This document shows, one piece after another, positions 26,483 to 35,028 of a DNA stretch of 56,841 nucleotides. The notes beneath the pieces were generated by a model that was not told the DNA's origin, searched no databases, and worked only from the letters and a program-made list of their open reading frames with translations. Within the stretch, counting starts at the first letter, position 1; the number at the start of each line of letters is the position of its first letter. The position numbers were made by a program, and so were the translations under genes. Origin of the DNA: Candidatus Taylorbacteria bacterium RIFCSPHIGHO2_01_FULL_46_22b (GTDB lineage Bacteria > Patescibacteriota > Minisyncoccia > Phycocordibacterales > DSPV01); NCBI GenBank assembly GCA_001820875.1, contig MHRF01000001.1, positions 1-56,841 of the forward strand, written 5' to 3'.

Positions 26483-26512
26483 TTGTTATATTAGATGTCC
26501 CATATATAACAA
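26483..26512. promoter_or_regulatory. inverted repeat, candidate operator between wHTH gene and ftsK
   Basis: TTGTTATAT (26483-26491) and ATATAACAA (26504-26512) are perfect inverted repeats separated by 12 nt. They sit 23-52 nt upstream of the wHTH gene and overlap a possible -10 (TAATAT). The half-site spacing of about two helical turns fits a dimeric regulator. Confidence 0.5.
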
Positions 26513-26692
26513 TCTCTTTAATTAAATACAACATTGACCGTAAGAAAAGTTCATGCGCAAATACACACCGAAGACTCTTAAACAACCTTTCAACCAATAC
26601 AAAGAGGTAAAATTGAAAAGAAATTACTGCTAGTGCGGTAAAAAGCTTTAAATTCGGGCATTTTAAAGTGTATAATTATCCCTACACACGTT

Positions 26693-28915
26693 ATGGCGCG
26701 TAAAAAAGAGAAAGGTGGTGGAGAAAAAATAAAGAAACAGAGCTTGAAGAGCGAGACTGTTCAGGCAATCATTTCTGTGGTCAGTTTTGCTGCGGCACTA
26801 TTTCTTACACTTGCCGCATTTGGAAAAGGCGGGGTCATGGGAGATGTAACTTTCCACTGGCTTTCAATTCTTTTGGGTGTCGGTTATTTCCTCTTTCCTC
26901 TTATTTTGGTTATGTTTTCGATCGCGACACTCAAAGCAATACACACTGAATTTTCAATTGTAAAACTAATCGGAGCTATTATCTTTTCTCTCGCTGGTCT
27001 CGGAATGGTAAGTATGATATTCACCGGACGCGGAGGCATTATAGGAAATGTGTTGTCCACCCCAATACTTACACTTTTCGGTTTTGGTGCCGGAATGCTC
27101 ATCTTGTTCGCCATATTAATTGTCTGCACCCTTATTGTCTTCGACACTGGTATTAATCTTGCTCGCCTCTTTGCTCTGATTAAGAGGTTGTTTGGAGGAA
27201 AAAAAGTTGAGGAACTGAAAGAAAACTCTGACGAGGAAGATGAGTCTGACGAAGTTGAAGATTCTGAAGAAGAGGATGAGGAAGAATCTGAAGAAAATCT
27301 CCCTGAAGAAAAACCTGAAAAGGAAGTTCGAGTACACACAGGAGTCTCGACCAAGAAAGATCTTGGCGATGAGAATTTTGCGGTCAATCAAAAATACCGG
27401 CCTATGATCCGCAAATTCGTACCCATTCCCCTGTCTCTATTGGAAAAGGATCGTGGTACACCCGGTGTAGGTGATATAAAAGCAAACGTAAATATCATAA
27501 AACGTACACTTCAGAATTTCGGCATTGATGTGGAGATGGACGAAGTGACCATCGGACCCACTGTCACGCGCTATGCGCTTAAACCGGCTGAAGGTATTAA
27601 ATTGTCGCGCATTGTCGGACTCCAAAATGATCTCTCGCTTGCCCTTGCAGCGCATCCCCTGCGCATTGAAGCACCCATACCTGGGAAATCACTTGTAGGT
27701 ATCGAGGTTCCGAATAGCACGAAGTCGACTGTTGGACTTGCATCGATGTTCTCCGATGACGAATTTACCGCCTCGGACAAACCTCTTTTGGTAGCACTGG
27801 GAAAAGCTATCGCCGGCAAAAGCACTTTCGGCAACCTTGCAAAAATGCCTCATCTGCTCATCGCAGGAGCAACTGGTTCAGGAAAATCAGTTACTATTCA
27901 CGGCATTATTACTTCCCTTCTCTACCGCAACTCCCCAGAACACTTGAAACTCATCATGATTGATCCAAAACGTGTTGAGTTGACCATGTATAACAAAATC
28001 CCACATCTCTTAACTCCAGTCATCACTGAAGCAAAGAAAGCTATTCTTGCACTCAAATGGACAGCAAAAGAAATGGATCGGCGATATGACGTGCTTGAAG
28101 CAGAGTCTGTGCGAGACATCCAGTCCTACCATAAAAACGTCCTCGAACCTGCCTTAAAAAAGCTTGAAGGAAAAAAACCAGCCGAGGTTACAGAGGCTAA
28201 AATACCTGAAACGATGCCGTACATGGTTGTGGTTATTGATGAACTCGCCGACATTATGACCACCTACCCACGGGAACTCGAAGCCGCAGTAGTGCGCATC
28301 GCGCAGATGAGTCGTGCAGTAGGTATTCATCTCATTCTTTCTACACAGCGCCCAAGTGTCAATGTCATCACTGGCCTCATAAAGGCGAATGTGCCTTCAC
28401 GCGTTGCGCTCCAAGTCGCTTCGCAAATTGATTCCCGTACCATTCTTGATACCAGCGGGGCTGAAAAACTCCTTGGTGCCGGAGATTTGTTGTATCTATC
28501 AGGGGATATGTCAAAACCATCGCGTCTGCAAGCCCCGTATATTTCAGAGTCTGAAGTAAAGAAAGTGGTGAAATTCCTCACTGATTCGTATGCTGATGTG
28601 CTCAATGACGAGATCAATCTTACCGCCCCAACCGAAAACAATATTTTCCAAGCCACGTTCGACAGTGATGCATCAATGGAAGAGGAAGATGATCTTTACG
28701 AAGCGGCACGCGAAGAGGTCTTACGTGCAGGAAAAGCATCGACTTCGTACCTACAGCGAAAATTGTCGGTCGGCTATGCACGGGCAGCACGCTTGATTGA
28801 TTTACTGGAAGAACGTGGCGTTATCGGAGTGGGACATGGAGCAAAACCTCGCGAGGTTATCGGTGCAACCGGCACTCCATCGCAAGAAGAACCTCCAGTT
28901 GAACCGACCACATAA
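26693..28915 (+). CDS. ftsK: DNA translocase FtsK
   Basis: ATP-driven DNA pump at the septum, coordinating chromosome segregation with division. 740 aa: four membrane helices (about 24-45, 55-78, 92-112, 128-152), a very acidic linker (about 172-210, rich in Glu/Asp), the alpha/beta motor with Walker A AGATGSGKS (391-399) and Walker B VVVIDELADIM (about 514-524), and the C-terminal gamma winged helix (about 665-715, KASTSYLQRKLSVGYARAAR), which reads KOPS-like sites. Length and order match SpoIIIE/FtsK. A TATAAT at 26671-26676 lies 16 nt before the ATG. Confidence 0.97.
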   Translation: MARKKEKGGGEKIKKQSLKSETVQAIISVVSFAAALFLTLAAFGKGGVMGDVTFHWLSILLGVGYFLFPLILVMFSIATLKAIHTEFSIVKLIGAIIFSLAGLGMVSMIFTGRGGIIGNVLSTPILTLFGFGAGMLILFAILIVCTLIVFDTGINLARLFALIKRLFGGKKVEELKENSDEEDESDEVEDSEEEDEEESEENLPEEKPEKEVRVHTGVSTKKDLGDENFAVNQKYRPMIRKFVPIPLSLLEKDRGTPGVGDIKANVNIIKRTLQNFGIDVEMDEVTIGPTVTRYALKPAEGIKLSRIVGLQNDLSLALAAHPLRIEAPIPGKSLVGIEVPNSTKSTVGLASMFSDDEFTASDKPLLVALGKAIAGKSTFGNLAKMPHLLIAGATGSGKSVTIHGIITSLLYRNSPEHLKLIMIDPKRVELTMYNKIPHLLTPVITEAKKAILALKWTAKEMDRRYDVLEAESVRDIQSYHKNVLEPALKKLEGKKPAEVTEAKIPETMPYMVVVIDELADIMTTYPRELEAAVVRIAQMSRAVGIHLILSTQRPSVNVITGLIKANVPSRVALQVASQIDSRTILDTSGAEKLLGAGDLLYLSGDMSKPSRLQAPYISESEVKKVVKFLTDSYADVLNDEINLTAPTENNIFQATFDSDASMEEEDDLYEAAREEVLRAGKASTSYLQRKLSVGYARAARLIDLLEERGVIGVGHGAKPREVIGATGTPSQEEPPVEPTT

Positions 28916-28916
28916 C

Positions 28917-29273
28917 ATGGCCCGCATTGATACGCGATCAGCATTAAAGTTTAGTCTGATAGCTATCGCTCTCCTTACCCTACTCATCTACGGCTATTTT
29001 CAAGCCTCAAGTATCATCACAGGACCTGTATTAACTATCTCCTCTCCTCGAAATGGTCAAACAGTCTCTTCTACGTCTCCAAGCGTGCTCCTCGAGGGCA
29101 CCGCTACAGGAGTATCTTTCCTCACCATAAATGGACTCCAAGTATTTACCAACGAAAAAGGCATCTTTGCAAGAAAATTGTTGCTTACCGAAGGCTATAA
29201 TATAATTACCGTTGAGGCACAGGACAAGTTTAAACGATCCGTTAAAAAGGAGTTACAGTTAATCGTACGATAA
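28917..29273 (+). CDS. membrane-anchored Ig-like domain protein (118 aa)
   Basis: One base separates the ftsK stop from this ATG. One N-terminal membrane helix (about 10-32), then a beta domain with [40 protein letters not shown] and [20 protein letters not shown], matching the glucodextranase-B/Ig-like fold that often decorates secreted proteins. Likely exported and membrane-tethered. Co-transcribed between ftsK and recA; partner unknown. Confidence 0.75.
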   Translation: MARIDTRSALKFSLIAIALLTLLIYGYFQASSIITGPVLTISSPRNGQTVSSTSPSVLLEGTATGVSFLTINGLQVFTNEKGIFARKLLLTEGYNIITVEAQDKFKRSVKKELQLIVR

Positions 29274-29284
29274 TAAAGTCTCTA

Positions 29285-30313
29285 ATGAAAAAAAAGGAGC
29301 CAGCACCGGAGAAAAAAACTATGACGGGCATTGAAGACACTCTCAAACAGATAAAAACGAAGTTCGGAGAGGAATCTATTATGATGCTTGGCGATAAGCC
29401 GCGAGTGGACATTGATGTTATCCCTACTGGATCTATTGGCCTTGATGCGGCGCTTGGAGTAGGAGGTGTCCCCCGTGGGCGTATTATCGAAATATTTGGA
29501 CCGGAATCATCGGGAAAAACAACGCTCGCCCTCCACATTGTTGCTGAAGCACAGAAAAAGAGTGGTGTGTGTGCGTACATTGACGCGGAACACGCAATGG
29601 ATCCGGAATATGCAAAGAAGCTTGGGGTGAAAATTGAACACTTGCTTATCTCTCAACCGGACACCGGGGAACAGTCGCTTGAGATCGTGGATAGCTTGGT
29701 TCGATCGGGTAAAATCGATGTCATCGTCGTTGATTCAGTGGCAGCACTCACTCCGAAAGACGAAATTGAGGGAGACATGGGCGCAATGCATGTTGGCAAG
29801 CAAGCGCGGCTTATGTCCCAAGCTCTGCGCAAACTCACCGCAATCGTCGCCAAATCAAAAACGATTGTTATCTTCATCAACCAAATTCGCATGCAAATCG
29901 GAGTGATGTTCGGCAACCCTGAAACCACCCCCGGAGGAAAAGCACTCAAATTCTATACATCAGTGCGCATGGACATCCGGCGCATTGCGCAAATCAAGAA
30001 AGGAGAGGAAGTGATGGGCGGACGTGTGCGGGTGAAGGTCGTAAAAAATAAAGTTGCAGCGCCTTTTAGACAGACTGAATTTGATCTGATGTACAACGAA
30101 GGAATCTCGCGTGAAGGAGAAATTCTCGCGCTGGGAGAAAAATTTGGAATTGTAAGTAAATCATCCGGCGGCAGTTATGAATATAAACCGGAAAACGGTG
30201 AAGGTCTCAAGCTCGGTCGCGGATATGACGCTGCACGTCAATTCCTCAAAGACAACAAGAAAGAGTCTAACGAAATCCTCAAAGTCATAAAAGAGAAGCT
30301 CAAAGAGATCTAA
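29285..30313 (+). CDS. recA: recombinase RecA
   Basis: ATP-dependent strand-exchange protein for homologous recombination and SOS induction. 342 aa. Walker [10 protein letters not shown] (72-80), the family motif [20 protein letters not shown] with [20 protein letters not shown] (loop L2 region, about 185-215), and [11 protein letters not shown]-type C-core (here [16 protein letters not shown]). The start at 29285 gives a Lys-rich N-terminus; ATG 29324 ([10 protein letters not shown]) is possible. It follows the Ig-like gene by 11 nt. Confidence 0.97.
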   Translation: MKKKEPAPEKKTMTGIEDTLKQIKTKFGEESIMMLGDKPRVDIDVIPTGSIGLDAALGVGGVPRGRIIEIFGPESSGKTTLALHIVAEAQKKSGVCAYIDAEHAMDPEYAKKLGVKIEHLLISQPDTGEQSLEIVDSLVRSGKIDVIVVDSVAALTPKDEIEGDMGAMHVGKQARLMSQALRKLTAIVAKSKTIVIFINQIRMQIGVMFGNPETTPGGKALKFYTSVRMDIRRIAQIKKGEEVMGGRVRVKVVKNKVAAPFRQTEFDLMYNEGISREGEILALGEKFGIVSKSSGGSYEYKPENGEGLKLGRGYDAARQFLKDNKKESNEILKVIKEKLKEI

Positions 30314-30314
30314 C

Positions 30315-30542
30315 ATGGATATAAATAGTCAACTCAAAGCGCTTTGGAAAGCCTTCCCCTTTTGGGGCAAAGGAGCCTTGATTGGCCTTGCGATCGCACT
30401 ACTCCCCGTCCTTGGGCATTTTGGAGGGCTAGTGATCGTCGGTGCAATCATTGGCTGGGCGTATGGAAAAGCGAAGAGCAAAAAGGAGTCAACTGCCAAT
30501 ACACCTCATTCCGATATTCAGCCACCAGCAACAATCGCCTAA
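30315..30542 (+). CDS. small membrane protein downstream of recA (75 aa)
   Basis: One nucleotide separates the recA stop from this ATG. 75 aa with a hydrophobic stretch of about 30 residues (GALIGLAIALLPVLGHFGGL then VIVGAIIGWAYGK), which fits one long or two short membrane helices, then a polar Thr/Pro-rich tail. No family recognised. The tight spacing suggests coupling with recA. Confidence 0.65.
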   Translation: MDINSQLKALWKAFPFWGKGALIGLAIALLPVLGHFGGLVIVGAIIGWAYGKAKSKKESTANTPHSDIQPPATIA

Positions 30543-30568
30543 CAAATCCGCAAGGACTATGAGCTAAG

Positions 30569-30597
30569 TTGCGAATTTTGAAAAGATCGGCTACAAT
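30569..30597 (+). promoter_or_regulatory. promoter of efp
   Basis: TTGCGA (30569-30574), 17-nt spacer, TACAAT (30592-30597). Confidence 0.65.
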
Positions 30598-30602
30598 GCC
30601 TC

Positions 30603-30619
30603 TGCCTTCGGGCTTTTTT
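30603..30619 (+). terminator. short terminator-like hairpin before efp
   Basis: GCC-TTCG-GGC followed by TTTTTTATTTT. It sits between the efp promoter and gene, so it is either the end of the recA operon or an efp leader attenuator. The 3-bp stem is weak. Confidence 0.4.
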
Positions 30620-30653
30620 ATTTTCTATTCGCTAATCGCTTTTCGCTTATTTT

Positions 30654-31223
30654 ATGGCAATTCTTCAATATAACGAAGCTACCGTAGGAACATTTATTGT
30701 CTATGAAGGACAGCCCTATGAAGTCTTGGAAGCTCATGTCTTCCGCATGCAACAGCGAAAACCGGTAAATGCAACCAAGTTACGAAATCTCATCTCGGGT
30801 AATGTCGTCCAGCACTCATTTGGGTCCTCCGACAAAATGGAAGAAGCTGAACTTGAGACCAAGTCAGTTAAGTATCTTTATACAAACAAAGGAGAATATT
30901 GGTTCTGCGAGGAGAAAGATGCGGCAAAACGATTTAAACTTGAACACGTAATGCTCGGCGACGGAATTCGATTTATTAAGACCAACACACTTGTCGATGC
31001 GCTCATCTTTGAAGAAAAGATCATTGGCATCAAGTTGCCAGTCAAAGTTGAATTGAAAGTCACCGAGGCACCACCAGCAGTGAAGGGTGACACTTCAAAA
31101 GGAGCACTCAAAGAAATCACACTTGAGACCGGAGCCACGATCAACGCTCCCCTCTTCATCAATGAAGGCGAAACGGTGCGTATCAATACGCAAACTGGCG
31201 ACTACGTCGAGCGTGCAAACTAA
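30654..31223 (+). CDS. efp: translation elongation factor P
   Basis: Binds stalled ribosomes between P and E sites and speeds peptide bonds at polyproline. 189 aa, three beta-barrel domains: KOW-like N-domain (1-65), middle OB domain, C-terminal OB domain ending GDYVERAN. The domain-I tip, normally PGKGQA with a modified Lys or Arg at position 34, reads RMQQRKPV at 31-38, so position 34 is Gln, followed by Arg35-Lys36. No epmA/earP/ymfI homologue is in the window. Its stop overlaps the stop of the convergent DUF62-like gene. Confidence 0.95.
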   Translation: MAILQYNEATVGTFIVYEGQPYEVLEAHVFRMQQRKPVNATKLRNLISGNVVQHSFGSSDKMEEAELETKSVKYLYTNKGEYWFCEEKDAAKRFKLEHVMLGDGIRFIKTNTLVDALIFEEKIIGIKLPVKVELKVTEAPPAVKGDTSKGALKEITLETGATINAPLFINEGETVRINTQTGDYVERAN

Positions 31224-32011
31224 TTGAGAGAAAAAACTTCTCCGCTTGAAACTTTAAGCACCTGTGCGGCAGATTTTCCCTGTTGCACAATTTCAAGAAA
31301 CCACTGGTCTCCAAATCCAGAACTCCCAATAACAACGGCGAGTGTTCCGTCTGGAACTTCTGAAAGGTGGCGATAAAACGGAAGCACCCCTTTGTTTGTG
31401 TTAAGTTCTGTGACCCTCTCTCCAAATGAAGTGTCGACGAGTATTGTACTCTTACAATTCCCAAAATTATCCACCCACCAGATAAAATCAGACGGATCGG
31501 TTTCTTGAGAAATCTCGACTGTTTTCGACGGTAATGTGTTTCCCGCACAGATGTACCCCGCAACAAATGGAAGAAAATCAAAACTACGAAACTGGGTGTG
31601 TGCTGATTCTCTGTATTGAGCTTCAGAAATATATCCTGATGCACGCATCTTTTCCAGAGACTCTTGGTAATCAAAAATAGAGACTGAAGTCACTAGTTTA
31701 AAACGAGAAATAAGTGAGAGTGTCTGACCGCTAAACGACACGAACAGTTTCACCTTGCCAATAGAAAAGTGGCAAAACGGCGTACCATTCCCCCATTTGC
31801 GCTCACTACCATTTCGTGGGGCCACATTACATAAAATAACGCCTTCAGAACTCCCGTACGCATCAAGTACGTCAATAAGATTCCCTGCGGCCTCTTTATC
31901 CGAACCAACCCCAATAAAAGATACGGGTGCATTGAAACAAGCGCCTACGCGCGCAATAATACGACCTCGTGCATTCTCATCTCTACAATCATTAATTACA
32001 CTGACATACAT
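31220..32011 (-). CDS. SAM hydroxide adenosyltransferase-like protein (DUF62 family)
   Basis: 263 aa. The N-terminal half (VSVINDCRDENARGRIIARV, then VSFIGVGSDKEAAGNLIDVL) and the C-terminal barrel segment with FIWWVDNFGNCKSTILVD (about 170-187) match the fold of S-adenosylmethionine hydrolases related to fluorinase/chlorinase. The usual N-terminal TDFG signature is replaced by NDCRDEN, so substrate and activity are uncertain. Convergent with efp, with stop codons overlapping by 4 nt. A terminator for rpsR lies between its start and rpsR. Confidence 0.6.
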   Translation of the reverse strand: MYVSVINDCRDENARGRIIARVGACFNAPVSFIGVGSDKEAAGNLIDVLDAYGSSEGVILCNVAPRNGSERKWGNGTPFCHFSIGKVKLFVSFSGQTLSLISRFKLVTSVSIFDYQESLEKMRASGYISEAQYRESAHTQFRSFDFLPFVAGYICAGNTLPSKTVEISQETDPSDFIWWVDNFGNCKSTILVDTSFGERVTELNTNKGVLPFYRHLSEVPDGTLAVVIGSSGFGDQWFLEIVQQGKSAAQVLKVSSGEVFSLN

Positions 32012-32035
32012 ATATAATTTGAAGTAAATAATAAA

Positions 32036-32062
32036 AGAAAAAACCCCGCATCGGAGGGGGTT
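32036..32062 (-). terminator. terminator of rpsF-ssb-rpsR
   Basis: AACCCC/GGGGTT stem (32042-32062) followed by TTTTTTC on the minus strand, about 90 nt after the rpsR stop. Confidence 0.75.
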
Positions 32063-32154
32063 AAAAACGAAACACCAAAAATCCCCTCCGTATTCAGGTC
32101 ATCATTTCCATCATCATGTTTGAGTTTCGACCGAAGGTCATACAGCTTGATTGT

Positions 32155-32358
32155 TTATCTTGCTGTATAAGGCAACAATCCCAAGAAGCGAGCACGCTTG
32201 ACTGCAAGCGCTACTTGGCGCTGCAAAGTAGCCGAGACCCCTGTTCGCTTTCGAGAGATGATGCGTCCGTAGGGATTCAAGAAATTCTTAAGCATCTCGA
32301 CATCTTTATAGTCGACATGCTGAATTGCTGAAAAGTTTGGTGTGTTGCTTATAGTCAT
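32155..32358 (-). CDS. rpsR: 30S ribosomal protein S18
   Basis: Platform protein that pairs with S6. 67 aa with the family core [20 protein letters not shown] (16-35), [20 protein letters not shown] (36-55) and [10 protein letters not shown]. Third gene of rpsF-ssb-rpsR, 9 nt after ssb, the standard order in many bacteria. Confidence 0.96.
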   Translation of the reverse strand: MTISNTPNFSAIQHVDYKDVEMLKNFLNPYGRIISRKRTGVSATLQRQVALAVKRARFLGLLPYTAR

Positions 32359-32367
32359 GATGTTAAT

Positions 32368-32808
32368 TTAAAATGGAATGTCATCTGGATTTACCTCTTC
32401 TTGTGGATATTCAATTGCATCCGCCGGCTTGCTCTCTCCTTTCTTTCCTCCTGCTTCGCTTGAAGGTGAGCTGCTTCCGCTTCCCCGCGGACCAAACTGC
32501 ACCCGATCTGCGACAATCTCCGTTCGATATTTTTTCTGACCATCTTTATCGTCCCAACTGCGAGTCTGCATACGTCCTTCAACCAACACCGAGCTTCCTT
32601 TCTTGAGATACTGCGCTACCAATTCTGCCTGCCTCCCAAACACTACTACGTTATGAAAATCTGCTTGTTCTTTCTTGTTGCCATCCTTATCCTTGTACAC
32701 TCGATTTGTCGCAACAGAAAAAGATGATACTTGTATGCCTGACGGGAGGGACCGGAGTTCCGGATCTCGCGTCAAATTTCCGATAATCAATGCTTTATTG
32801 AGAAACAT
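32368..32808 (-). CDS. ssb: single-stranded DNA-binding protein
   Basis: 146 aa. N-terminal OB fold: KALIIGNLTRDPELRSLPSG (5-24), VSSFSVATNRVYKDKDGNKK, EQADFHNVVVFGRQAELVAQ, KKGSSVLVEGRMQTRSW. A Gly/Ser-rich linker leads to the acidic tail ending NPDDIPF, which recruits repair and replication proteins. Lies between rpsF and rpsR. Confidence 0.97.
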   Translation of the reverse strand: MFLNKALIIGNLTRDPELRSLPSGIQVSSFSVATNRVYKDKDGNKKEQADFHNVVVFGRQAELVAQYLKKGSSVLVEGRMQTRSWDDKDGQKKYRTEIVADRVQFGPRGSGSSSPSSEAGGKKGESKPADAIEYPQEEVNPDDIPF

Positions 32809-32812
32809 ACAA

Positions 32813-33289
32813 TTATTCTACCACCAACTCCTCAATCGTCTTGTCGATTTCAGCTTCGGTCATCTTCGGAGCATCCGGCTTTGGTGTTTCCTTGTGAACA
32901 GTCTCTTTGCGCCAGAATTGCGGACGAACTGAAAGTTTGGTCTCGCGATCTACTTTAACAATCAAAAAACGGATCAAGCGATTCTCCTGTTCAAGCGTCT
33001 TTTTGAGATCGGCAAGCGTACTTGCACCAAGCTCAAACTTCACCCATCCAAAATAGGCGGTCTGGTACTTTTCATTCTTTCCTTCATGCTGACGAACAAC
33101 GGTATAGGCAAGCGGACGGAATTTCGGATATTCATCAGAGATAACAAAAGCACCACGCTGTTCAAGAGCCTGCTTTATATGGCTTACCACCTCGGCTATT
33201 TTGTCTTCAGCGACATGCGGAGAAACAAGGTACGCAACCTCGTATACGCGAGTCTGTCCTTTTTCCTCTGTATTTTGTTCAGAAACCAT
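32813..33289 (-). CDS. rpsF: 30S ribosomal protein S6
   Basis: 158 aa from ATG 33289 (MVSEQNTEEK); a start six codons earlier is possible. The S6 fold starts YEVAYLVSPHVAEDKIAEVV, with the sheet segments PLAYTVV, AYFGWVKFEL and IRFLIVKVDRE. It has an acidic C-terminal extension of about 35 residues after the core (PKPDAPKMTEAEIDKTIEEL), longer than typical S6. First gene of rpsF-ssb-rpsR. Confidence 0.94.
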   Translation of the reverse strand: MVSEQNTEEKGQTRVYEVAYLVSPHVAEDKIAEVVSHIKQALEQRGAFVISDEYPKFRPLAYTVVRQHEGKNEKYQTAYFGWVKFELGASTLADLKKTLEQENRLIRFLIVKVDRETKLSVRPQFWRKETVHKETPKPDAPKMTEAEIDKTIEELVVE

Positions 33290-33354
33290 AGGCTTACAGA
33301 CTAACATACCACCGTTAATGAATCAAGAAATAGAGTCGTAGGTACCACACGATG

Positions 33355-34176
33355 CTAAAACGGCATCCCGAACACTCGACTCGCGTTTGAAAGTATTTGT
33401 GTACGCACAATCTCTTCATCCAATCCCTTAATCTCTGCAATCTTTTTAACTACCTGTACCACAAAGCTGGGTTCGTTGCGCTTCCCTCGATACGGAGCGG
33501 GAGCGACATACGGCGCGTCGGTCTCGGACATAATCCGATCAAGCGGAAGATACTTAATCACTTCATGGTAACTGTCAGCAAACGTAATGACACCCGTAAA
33601 AGAAAACGTACATCCCTGATCAAGGAAAGGTTTTGCATCTGCAATCGTGCCTGCAAAAAAATGAAGGTTCCCTGTCACTTTTGCGTGTGCTTTGAAAATC
33701 TCATGAGCGTCTCGATACGCATTTCGGATATGCATCATCAATGGTTTCTTCACGCTGTTGGCAAGCGCAATCTGGGCTTCAAATGCACGCACTTGCTTTT
33801 CTTTGGTATCTGCATCCAAACGGAAATAATCGAGACCACACTCTCCGATTGCAACTACTTTCGGATGCTCCGCCATCTTTTTATAGACAGCATCGTCAAA
33901 CACTTCGCCCCGTGAAGTAAATTCCTGTCCCCCTTCCCCTAACTCTTTCTCGTCATGAAACGATTTGGCAGTATGAATCGGATGCAAACCGATTGCGGCG
34001 TACATATGCTCATTTTGTTCAGCAAGTTCAATTGCTTGTGCTGATGTATTTGCTTGTGTTCCCACATTAATCACACCCACTCCTGTATCTTGCATGCGGG
34101 CAATCACGGCATCGCGATCAGCATTATATGCCGCGAAGTTCAGATGGGTATGTATATCAATATATTTCGGAGCCAT
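33355..34176 (-). CDS. tatD: TatD-family metal-dependent DNase
   Basis: 273 aa TIM-barrel hydrolase. Metal ligands: HTHL (residues 9-12, first two His), GECGLDYFR (about 112, Glu), MHIRNA (His), FFAGT in place of the usual H-FSG, and SETDAPYVAP (about 215, Asp). Likely 3'-5' exonuclease/AP endonuclease acting on DNA, possibly also D-aminoacyl hydrolysis as reported for some members. Two nt separate its start from the ATP-grasp stop; these two genes and metG form a run. Confidence 0.93.
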   Translation of the reverse strand: MAPKYIDIHTHLNFAAYNADRDAVIARMQDTGVGVINVGTQANTSAQAIELAEQNEHMYAAIGLHPIHTAKSFHDEKELGEGGQEFTSRGEVFDDAVYKKMAEHPKVVAIGECGLDYFRLDADTKEKQVRAFEAQIALANSVKKPLMMHIRNAYRDAHEIFKAHAKVTGNLHFFAGTIADAKPFLDQGCTFSFTGVITFADSYHEVIKYLPLDRIMSETDAPYVAPAPYRGKRNEPSFVVQVVKKIAEIKGLDEEIVRTQILSNASRVFGMPF

Positions 34177-34178
34177 AT

Positions 34179-35018
34179 CTATTTGGCTAGTGATACAAGT
34201 ATTTTCTCATACATTAGAGTTACAGGCTCGTCCCCGTTGCCACGGATAAAAATTGAGAAGTCGGGACGGGAATTTACTTCGAGTAAGTGCAGGTTTCCTT
34301 GCTTGTCTTCAATGACATCAAAACCACCGAAGTGTATCGGGAACGCTTTGAAACTCGGCGCGAGAAAACGAGTAAGTGTTGCTACAAGTGTGGTATCAGA
34401 AATTAAAACGGCTTTTGCTCCCTCCCAATGCAGAGGACTTAGATTTCCTGTAAATACTGCATTTGAATTATCTTTGAGATACGCAAGAACAACCTGCCCG
34501 TCAAAACAGATAACTCGGTACTCCGCAGACGATTCAATATAATCTTCGGCTAGTGCAATGTAATCGTAGTCACTTGAATTTTTTTGAAAGATTGCTGCAA
34601 TAGCTGTTTCAACTTCCTCTTTTGTTTTACACAGAAAAACGTGGGTGCCGTGTGAACCACTATTCATCTTAACAATCATCGGCAAAGAAAAGTTCTTAAA
34701 TATATCGGCAACAATCTCCTTTTCCGAAGAAAACTCTCGAAAGGGTGCGTACTGAATTTTTTGATAAGCTGGGTCAAAATATGCCTTGGTCTTTGGCATG
34801 GAGATCGCATCTTTTAAGACCTTATAAGTAAACTCCTTATCTTTGCAGATTTGATCAATCACCCCCTGATTAAACGGAGTTGCATAATTTGAAAACCAGA
34901 GTGTCTCCCCTTTCACGTTAACTGAAATAAGATTTCCATTGGGATCATGTTCGACAGCCGGCAAAGAGAGCCGTGCGCATGCGGCCTTAATACAGCGGAT
35001 ATTGGACAAGCTTTGCAT
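34179..35018 (-). CDS. ATP-grasp (RimK-like) ligase
   Basis: 279 aa. ATP-grasp features: IVKMNSGSHGTHVFLCKTKE (about 132-151, Gly-rich ATP loop), EDYIESSAEYRVICFDGQVV (about 183-202) and the metal-binding FDVIEDKQGNLHLLEVNSRP (about 242-261, ending ExN). Closest in layout to RimK/D-Ala-D-Ala-ligase-like enzymes that add an amino acid to a carboxylate. Substrate unknown. The window has no carrier peptide or amino-acid pathway gene near it. Between metG and tatD. Confidence 0.75.
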   Translation of the reverse strand: MQSLSNIRCIKAACARLSLPAVEHDPNGNLISVNVKGETLWFSNYATPFNQGVIDQICKDKEFTYKVLKDAISMPKTKAYFDPAYQKIQYAPFREFSSEKEIVADIFKNFSLPMIVKMNSGSHGTHVFLCKTKEEVETAIAAIFQKNSSDYDYIALAEDYIESSAEYRVICFDGQVVLAYLKDNSNAVFTGNLSPLHWEGAKAVLISDTTLVATLTRFLAPSFKAFPIHFGGFDVIEDKQGNLHLLEVNSRPDFSIFIRGNGDEPVTLMYEKILVSLAK

Positions 35019-35028
35019 GCGAATTATC

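Noticed and set aside
27116-27391. Minus-strand ORF rich in Phe inside ftsK
   Set aside because: It is the complement of the acidic Glu/Asp linker of FtsK.
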